DNA from: Nitrosopumilus adriaticus
GTDB lineage: Archaea > Thermoproteota > Nitrososphaeria > Nitrososphaerales > Nitrosopumilaceae
NCBI RefSeq assembly: GCF_000956175.1
Contig: NZ_CP011070.1
Location: 186,001 to 250,000 of the forward strand
Reading direction: 5' to 3'
Length of the DNA stretch: 64,000 nucleotides
The notes beneath the pieces were generated by a model, which searched no databases, was not told the DNA's origin, and saw nothing but the letters and a program-made list of their open reading frames with translations. The translations under genes and the position numbers were made by a program. Of the stretch, positions 59,313 to 64,000 are shown piece after piece. The first letter of the stretch is position 1. Every line of letters starts with the position of its first letter.

Positions 59313-59654
59313 TTGAACTCTCCAGATGGATTTTTCCAGAAAACGGTAAATTTGGAGAGCCGTAACTTCTTTTTACAAATTCAAAAATTTGAAAATGGAT
59401 ATTTTATTTCAGTAACTGAGGGTTCTAAAAAAATTGGTTCTATTGTTGCTTCTTTAGCCACAGGACCCACACCTATTACCACTACTGTTATTCCTGCAAG
59501 AACTGATTCTCTTTTTCTCAAACTTGTAGCTGAACGGATTAGTACTAGAATGCGAGGAATTGCTTTGGTGTCAGTATTTGTTCAAAAAGAACTGGAAACT
59601 GATACAGCAAAAGCCTTAATGTCTGAAATTATGGAGATGATTGAAAATGAGTGA
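59313..59654 (+). CDS. Small conserved protein, perhaps proteasome-assembly-chaperone-like
   Basis: The protein has 113 residues with a TTG start. The pattern ISVTEGSKKIGSIVASLATG then SLFLKLVAERISTRMRGIALVSV resembles the small proteasome assembly chaperone fold (PAC4). This is a weak, pattern-level suggestion. It overlaps the start of the UbiD gene by 8 nt, so the two are coupled. Confidence 0.5.
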   Translation: MNSPDGFFQKTVNLESRNFFLQIQKFENGYFISVTEGSKKIGSIVASLATGPTPITTTVIPARTDSLFLKLVAERISTRMRGIALVSVFVQKELETDTAKALMSEIMEMIENE

Positions 59655-60978
59655 TTTAAGAAATTATATTTCTCAAATTAAAAAGATCAACGATCTAAAA
59701 ACTGTAAAAACAAAGGTTTCAACAAAATTTGAGATTGCAGGGATCACTGCTAAAGTTGATGGCTCATACGCTGTTTTATTTGAAAATATTAAAGAAAGTA
59801 ATTTCCAATTAGTTTCCAATTTAGTCGGAACCAGAAAAAGATTTGCTTTGGCAGTAGGAGGAACTGAAAATAATATTCATGAAAAAATTATTTCAGCAAT
59901 TAAAAAAGCAAAAAAGCCAAAAATTACTGGTTCAGGAAAATTCATGGAAAACAAGTCAAAAAATCTACTTTCCATGCCTATAGTAACACATTTTGAAAAA
60001 GAATCTGGTCCTTTTATCACATCTTCAGTAGCATATGCTAAAAATCCTGAAACTGGTAAACAAAATTCTTCATTCCATAGATTAATGCCAATTGACAAAA
60101 CCCATTTTTCTATTCGAATGGTTGAAGGGCGTCATCTTCATAGATGTTTTGTTGATGCAAAAGAACATGGAGAAGATCTCAAAATTGCAATTACTGTAGG
60201 AGTTCATCCAGCAATTTCTATTGCAGGTGCATATCAAGCTGAATGGGGAAAAGATGAGATTGATATTGCAAATTCGCTTTTAGGAGGAAAACTAACTTTG
60301 ACAAATCTCCCTTTTTCAGGATTGAATGTTCCCTCAGGTTCAGAAATTGTAATGGAAGGAAAAATTCTTCGTGATAAAACTCATCCTGAATGGATGGTTG
60401 AAATGCTTCAAACATATGATCATAAAAGATCTCAACCTGTTTTTGAACTTGAAAATCTTTTCTTTAGAAATAATCCTATTTTCCATGATGTTCTTTCAGG
60501 ATATTCTGAACATAGATTGCTTATGGGAATGCCAATTGAATCAAAGTTAAATGGTGAACTGAAAAAAGCATTTCCTCAAACACTACAAGTCTCTATGACT
60601 AATGGTGGATGTAATTGGTTACATGCAGTTGTACAAATCAAAAAGAAAAGTGATTCTGAACCTAAAAAAATAATTAAAAAAACATTTGAATCACATCGTT
60701 CGTTAAAACAAGTAACTGTAGTTGATGAAGATATTGATCCAAATAGTGCAGAATCAGTAGAATATGCAATGGCTACAAGATTTCAGGCTGACAAAGATCT
60801 GATAATTCTTAAAAATGTGCGTGGCTCTAGTCTTGATCCTTCAAGTGATCAAAAGAAATTACAAACTGCTAAAATGGGAATTGATGCAACACGTTCCCTA
60901 TCTAAACGTCCAGAAGGTTTTGAGTTAGCTAAAATCCCAAAAATTGATAAAATCAATCTAAAAAAATATATCAAATAA
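59647..60978 (+). CDS. ubiD: UbiD-family prenyl-FMN-dependent decarboxylase
   Basis: The protein has 443 residues. Landmarks are FHRLMPIDKTHFSIRM, HLHRCFVDAKEHG, ITVGVHPAISIAGAYQAEWG, GKLTLTNLPFSGLNVPSGSEIVMEGKI and MTNGGCNWLHAV. UbiD enzymes use prenylated FMN made by UbiX to (de)carboxylate aromatic or unsaturated acids, for example in quinone synthesis. The substrate here is unknown. The ATG at 59647 is preferred to a TTG two codons upstream. Confidence 0.92.
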   Translation: MSDLRNYISQIKKINDLKTVKTKVSTKFEIAGITAKVDGSYAVLFENIKESNFQLVSNLVGTRKRFALAVGGTENNIHEKIISAIKKAKKPKITGSGKFMENKSKNLLSMPIVTHFEKESGPFITSSVAYAKNPETGKQNSSFHRLMPIDKTHFSIRMVEGRHLHRCFVDAKEHGEDLKIAITVGVHPAISIAGAYQAEWGKDEIDIANSLLGGKLTLTNLPFSGLNVPSGSEIVMEGKILRDKTHPEWMVEMLQTYDHKRSQPVFELENLFFRNNPIFHDVLSGYSEHRLLMGMPIESKLNGELKKAFPQTLQVSMTNGGCNWLHAVVQIKKKSDSEPKKIIKKTFESHRSLKQVTVVDEDIDPNSAESVEYAMATRFQADKDLIILKNVRGSSLDPSSDQKKLQTAKMGIDATRSLSKRPEGFELAKIPKIDKINLKKYIK

Positions 60979-61033
60979 TCAAATCAACTGATTAAATTAA
61001 ATTGGATGAACAAAAAACAGTTTTGAATATAAA

Positions 61034-61522
61034 ATGTCCTCAGAAAAAGCCAAAATACGTGAAAAAAGTCCTTCAGAATCTCATGCAGAAGTAATTGTTA
61101 GAATGTTCCCTTCTGATGCAAATCCTGCAGGCAATGTGTTTGGAGGTGAAATCTTAAAACATATTGATATGGTTGCAGGAATTGTAGCACAGCGTCATTC
61201 TCAATCAAATGCGGTAACTGTTTCAATGGATAGTGTAAATTTCCTAAAACCTGTATTTGTTGGAAATGTATTGACATTAAATGCTAGAATAAACTACGTC
61301 CATAATTCTTCAATGGAGATTGAAGTAAAGGCAGAAGCTGAAGATATTGTAACTGGAATCAAGACGGTTACTGGAACTGCATTTGTAACATTTGTGGCCC
61401 TTGATACAAATGGAAAACCTACACATGCTCCAAAATTGGCTCTTAAAACAGATGAAGATAGAACCAAATTTGAGGAAGGTAAACTCCGAATGGAAAAACG
61501 TCTAAAAAACCGTCAAAAATAA
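61034..61522 (+). CDS. Acyl-CoA thioesterase (hotdog fold, YciA/BACH-like)
   Basis: The protein has 162 residues, a hotdog domain with MFPSDANPAGNVFGGEILKHIDMVAGIVAQRHS and VTVSMDSVNFLKPVFVGNVL, typical of medium- and long-chain acyl-CoA hydrolases. A charged tail follows. Substrate not known. Confidence 0.88.
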   Translation: MSSEKAKIREKSPSESHAEVIVRMFPSDANPAGNVFGGEILKHIDMVAGIVAQRHSQSNAVTVSMDSVNFLKPVFVGNVLTLNARINYVHNSSMEIEVKAEAEDIVTGIKTVTGTAFVTFVALDTNGKPTHAPKLALKTDEDRTKFEEGKLRMEKRLKNRQK

Positions 61523-61571
61523 ACCACCATCTATAGATCCATTTAAGAATGGCATAAACTATCTGTAAATA

Positions 61572-61982
61572 TTGTCTGAACAGGATAAAAGTAATGAATG
61601 GGATTCTTTATGGCAAGAATATACAAAATCACTTGAAAACTGGAAAACCGTTTATGAACAAATACAAAAGGCAAGTAGTGACATGCAAGAAAAATTCAAT
61701 CAAGTATGGGATAAAGCTACTGTTGAATCTAGTACTGAAACCATGAAATTATTTACTGAAAATTGGCAAAAATCAATGGCTGATGCTGGAATGAATTCCT
61801 TCAAAGAATTTACTGAAAATTGGCAAAAAGCCCTTACTGATTCAAATGCTTCCACTTTCAAACAATTTTCTGAGAATTGGCAAAAGACTCTCAGTTCATC
61901 TGGGCTAGAACAAATGAATGCTTATGGTGAAATGATGAAGAAATTCGCTGAAACTTGGAGTTCAATGTGGCCAAAATCTTAA
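61572..61982 (+). CDS. Phasin-like repeat protein
   Basis: The protein has 136 residues with a TTG start. It is helical and carries three repeats of FTENWQKxMADA-like units (for example LFTENWQKSMADAGMNSFKE). Phasins coat polyhydroxyalkanoate granules and such helices often have this appearance. It is followed by a small membrane protein gene. Function is a hypothesis. Confidence 0.6.
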   Translation: MSEQDKSNEWDSLWQEYTKSLENWKTVYEQIQKASSDMQEKFNQVWDKATVESSTETMKLFTENWQKSMADAGMNSFKEFTENWQKALTDSNASTFKQFSENWQKTLSSSGLEQMNAYGEMMKKFAETWSSMWPKS

Positions 61983-61991
61983 TTCACTGAA

Positions 61992-62201
61992 TTGAGACAA
62001 AAATTACTCTTTTTTTGTAGCTGTACTGCTATAGAAATAATGACTGCTATTGGAGTTACAACATATTTGTTTTATCTTGATGAATCTATCTTAGCGTTAA
62101 TCTCGATGGTTGTTTTTGGAAAATTAATTGTTTTTCATTTTGTAATGGAATACTTTGATAAACAAAATCTAAAAAAGATTCAAAATATTTCAAAAAATTG
62201 A
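61992..62201 (+). CDS. Small two-helix membrane protein
   Basis: The protein has 69 residues with a TTG start 10 bp after the phasin-like gene. Two hydrophobic stretches (5-29 and 34-53) and a basic C-terminal tail (KQNLKKIQNISKN) fit a small membrane protein. It could be cotranscribed with the upstream gene. Family not recognised. Confidence 0.5.
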   Translation: MRQKLLFFCSCTAIEIMTAIGVTTYLFYLDESILALISMVVFGKLIVFHFVMEYFDKQNLKKIQNISKN

Positions 62202-62331
62202 ATTTGTATTTTTTATAAATTTCTACAAATTAAAAGTATTCTTTAAAAATCATATTAAATTCATGATGTTTGAAGTTATTGAAAACTGTCATTTTAGCAT
62301 AAAATAAATAAAATAAAAAAAATAAATCACA

Positions 62332-62745
62332 CTAGTTTTTCTGTGTGATGGGATTAATCCAGGATTGGATTGTATTTTTATTCAATTCAGCAAATGCGTT
62401 TATGTTATCGTTGTATGTTTTGAAATTTTGTACAGTTGCATCAATTGTTGTTTTTACAAATTGATTGTTTACTGTATTTGCTTGAACAATTTGCTTGTTG
62501 GTATCAATAATTGCAGTTTTTGCAGCTTCTGGAATCTCAGTTGTGATGCCAGCTTTTTTAGCAAATTCTTGTTGTACAGATACTGATGCATTGATTGTTT
62601 TTTCACAAGTTTTCATACATTCTTCTTGCAATTGTGTCATAGCTTGAAAATACTGTGGAGTGATTTTTGAAATATTTTCAAAGTATTTTTGCACATTTTG
62701 CTTGTACATTGAATATACATTGTTTGATTGAGTTTGAGTACTCAT
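62332..62745 (-). CDS. Phasin-family protein
   Basis: The protein has 137 residues, almost entirely helical (YKQNVQKYFENISKITPQYFQAM...), with Gln/Asn/Thr-rich composition and the length of granule-associated phasins. A TATA box (TATATATA, 62768-62775) gives a leaderless start at 62745. Four 10-bp repeats follow upstream of that TATA box. No polyhydroxyalkanoate synthase is in this window, so the granule link is unproven. Confidence 0.65.
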   Translation of the reverse strand: MSTQTQSNNVYSMYKQNVQKYFENISKITPQYFQAMTQLQEECMKTCEKTINASVSVQQEFAKKAGITTEIPEAAKTAIIDTNKQIVQANTVNNQFVKTTIDATVQNFKTYNDNINAFAELNKNTIQSWINPITQKN

Positions 62746-62776
62746 ACAATCATAATTCTGTACTGGTATATATACT

Positions 62777-62816
62777 ATTGGTAATGATTGGTAATTAATG
62801 GTAATAATTGGTTATG
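62777..62816. repeat. Four direct 10-bp repeats between divergent genes
   Basis: ATTGGTAATG, ATTGGTAATT, AATGGTAATA and ATTGGTTATG follow each other without gaps. They begin 1 bp after the phasin-gene TATA box and end 4 bp before the ATG of the next gene, so they are likely regulatory. Confidence 0.65.
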
Positions 62817-62820
62817 AATT

Positions 62821-63552
62821 ATGACTCAAGGGATTGAACAAATGTATCTATACTTTCAAAAGAATAAAACACAATTCATTCATAATTCTGTAATGGAAGT
62901 TGCTCAGAATGAATGCTACATCGAATTATCTAGTTTTGGTGATTTAGCAAGATATGCTTGCGCATTTCGAGAATATCCTAGAAGAGTATATTCTCAAGAA
63001 CTAGACGATTTGAGAATTATTTCAAGCAGTTTTGCACTGGCAAATACTTTATTGATTTTTTATGCCCCTATGCCAAAAATTGGTAGATATGTTTCATATC
63101 AAGTAAAAGGCGATAAAGAAATTTGTGATATTGTAGAATCTACAAAAAATATCTCTCACTATGCCCCTATTGTTCATATGGAATCAGAAATTTCACCCCT
63201 TCCAGTAAAATCCAAAAAACTCTCAGATCAGTTTCATCCAATCCAAGTTAAAGATTTGGGAAGCTTAGCTCGATTGACATATGATCCAGAATACCCCGAT
63301 GAATCTAATCTTACTCTCTATATACTTCATCAAAAAGACTCTTGGGTTATTGGATACATTACATCATTGGAAATGGATGAAGTTTTTTATAATTTCAATT
63401 ATGTTAAATTAGATTTTGAACCTTCAAAACATTTTCTAAAATATCAGGGAAATCTAGGAAAAGATCCTGAATTTTCTAATACCATTGAACATGGGTTCTC
63501 ATATTTACCAATAATTAAAATCAAAACCACTCCCTCGATTTTTGGATTTTAA
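62821..63552 (+). CDS. Conserved protein of unknown function
   Basis: The protein has 243 residues, soluble, with no motif I recognise. It contains a Cys-poor alpha/beta sequence (VAQNECYIELSSFGDLARYACAFREYPRR). It is divergent from the phasin-like gene across the 10-bp repeat array. A regulatory or granule-related role is possible but unsupported. Confidence 0.55.
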   Translation: MTQGIEQMYLYFQKNKTQFIHNSVMEVAQNECYIELSSFGDLARYACAFREYPRRVYSQELDDLRIISSSFALANTLLIFYAPMPKIGRYVSYQVKGDKEICDIVESTKNISHYAPIVHMESEISPLPVKSKKLSDQFHPIQVKDLGSLARLTYDPEYPDESNLTLYILHQKDSWVIGYITSLEMDEVFYNFNYVKLDFEPSKHFLKYQGNLGKDPEFSNTIEHGFSYLPIIKIKTTPSIFGF

Positions 63553-63563
63553 AGTTAGTCTAA

Positions 63564-64000
63564 TTATTGCCAGGTTATTAGTTCTTTAATTTTTTTCCTT
63601 GATTCTTCAACTAATCGTTTCATAACTGGGATGTAAATTTCAGATGCATATGCAATTTCAATGTCAATATGATTTTCAATATCTAAAAATGTAGATGCGA
63701 TTATTTGATTTTGCCCAACTTTAGGCTCATTTTTTTCGTTTCTTTTATGATTGATTATTTCTAAAAATATCGGTAACTGTCTTTTTATTTCAATGTCTAA
63801 TTCTTCCTTCATTCGAAGTTTTCCATTACTTAGATTAACTTTGATCTTTTGATTAATATCGTCTTTGTATCGGTCTGATGCTCTAATCATTATCTTAATT
63901 TCGGGAATTTTTTGTGATTTATTCTTAAAATCACATATTTTTTTTATAAAATTTGGATATGGATTTTCATGTTCTTGATTAAATTTTTGTGAAAACCACT
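63564..64000 (-). CDS. Helical protein of unknown function, 5' end cut by window
   Basis: The minus-strand frame is open from the stop at 63564 to the window edge (145 codons). An in-frame ATG at 63890 would give 108 residues, but the reading frame continues upstream with coding-like composition (ending KICDFKNKSQKIPEIKI), so the gene probably begins outside the window. No domain recognised; the sequence is charged and helical. Confidence 0.6.
   Translation of the reverse strand, partial: WFSQKFNQEHENPYPNFIKKICDFKNKSQKIPEIKIMIRASDRYKDDINQKIKVNLSNGKLRMKEELDIEIKRQLPIFLEIINHKRNEKNEPKVGQNQIIASTFLDIENHIDIEIAYASEIYIPVMKRLVEESRKKIKELITWQ

Noticed and set aside
1-64000. CRISPR arrays, insertion sequences, prophage or integrated plasmid
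   Set aside because: No spaced direct repeats, transposase, integrase or capsid-like genes were seen; the gene content is ordinary chromosomal.

Overview
The window is chromosomal DNA of an ammonia-oxidising thaumarchaeon of the Nitrosopumilus/Nitrosarchaeum type. The evidence is low GC content, archaeal information genes (S19e, NEP1, Rpp21, TFE, aTrm56, NAC, PDCD5), many cupredoxins and a multicopper oxidase, a PEFG-CTERM surface protein, and a B12-dependent ribonucleotide reductase. Most promoters are TATA boxes whose 3' edge lies about 22-24 nt from the start codon, so most mRNAs look leaderless. I used this to choose starts. No insertion sequences, prophage or CRISPR arrays were seen.

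Region 1 (1-11000) is a copper and thiol redox island: CcdA/DsbD-like and DsbA-like proteins, cupredoxin, beta-propeller protein, Met-rich anchor protein, multicopper oxidase, ferric-reductase-like membrane protein, spermidine-synthase-like membrane protein and several very small proteins. Its promoters share a 16-bp palindrome (consensus CTTTACANNTGTAAAG), in nearly every case exactly 8 bp upstream of the TATA box. One copy drives what looks like a small structured RNA (2325-2440) rather than a protein. This regulon is the main novelty candidate.

Region 2 (11000-25700) holds a NikR-like regulator divergent from a ZnuABC-type metal importer, a CopC-CopD-propeller fusion, a PEFG-CTERM cupredoxin, and three large secreted proteins ending in tandem copies of a Trp-Trp-containing repeat. 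Region 3 (25700-43900) has rhomboid, nitrilase, thiolase/DUF35, an HTH-ATP-cone-NrdD-like pseudoenzyme directly before the class II ribonucleotide reductase, NEP1, tRNA-Gly(TCC), Rpp21, two-component genes, S19e, PDCD5, and an alcohol-dehydrogenase-like/CitE-like pair.

Region 4 (44700-49100) is a riboflavin operon: riboflavin synthase, ribB, ribH, GTP cyclohydrolase III, an amidohydrolase and the ArfC-type reductase. The amidohydrolase overlaps both neighbours and may fill a missing pathway step. Region 5 (49100-64000) contains a Lys-rich SWIB-like protein, hemerythrin, aldehyde dehydrogenase, TFE, Trm56, HflX, an AbrB-PhoU regulator, a PUA protein, NAC, a second Met-rich/cupredoxin protein, a RuvC-like protein lacking a normal start codon, UbiD, a hotdog thioesterase and several phasin-like proteins. 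Both window edges cut through genes.
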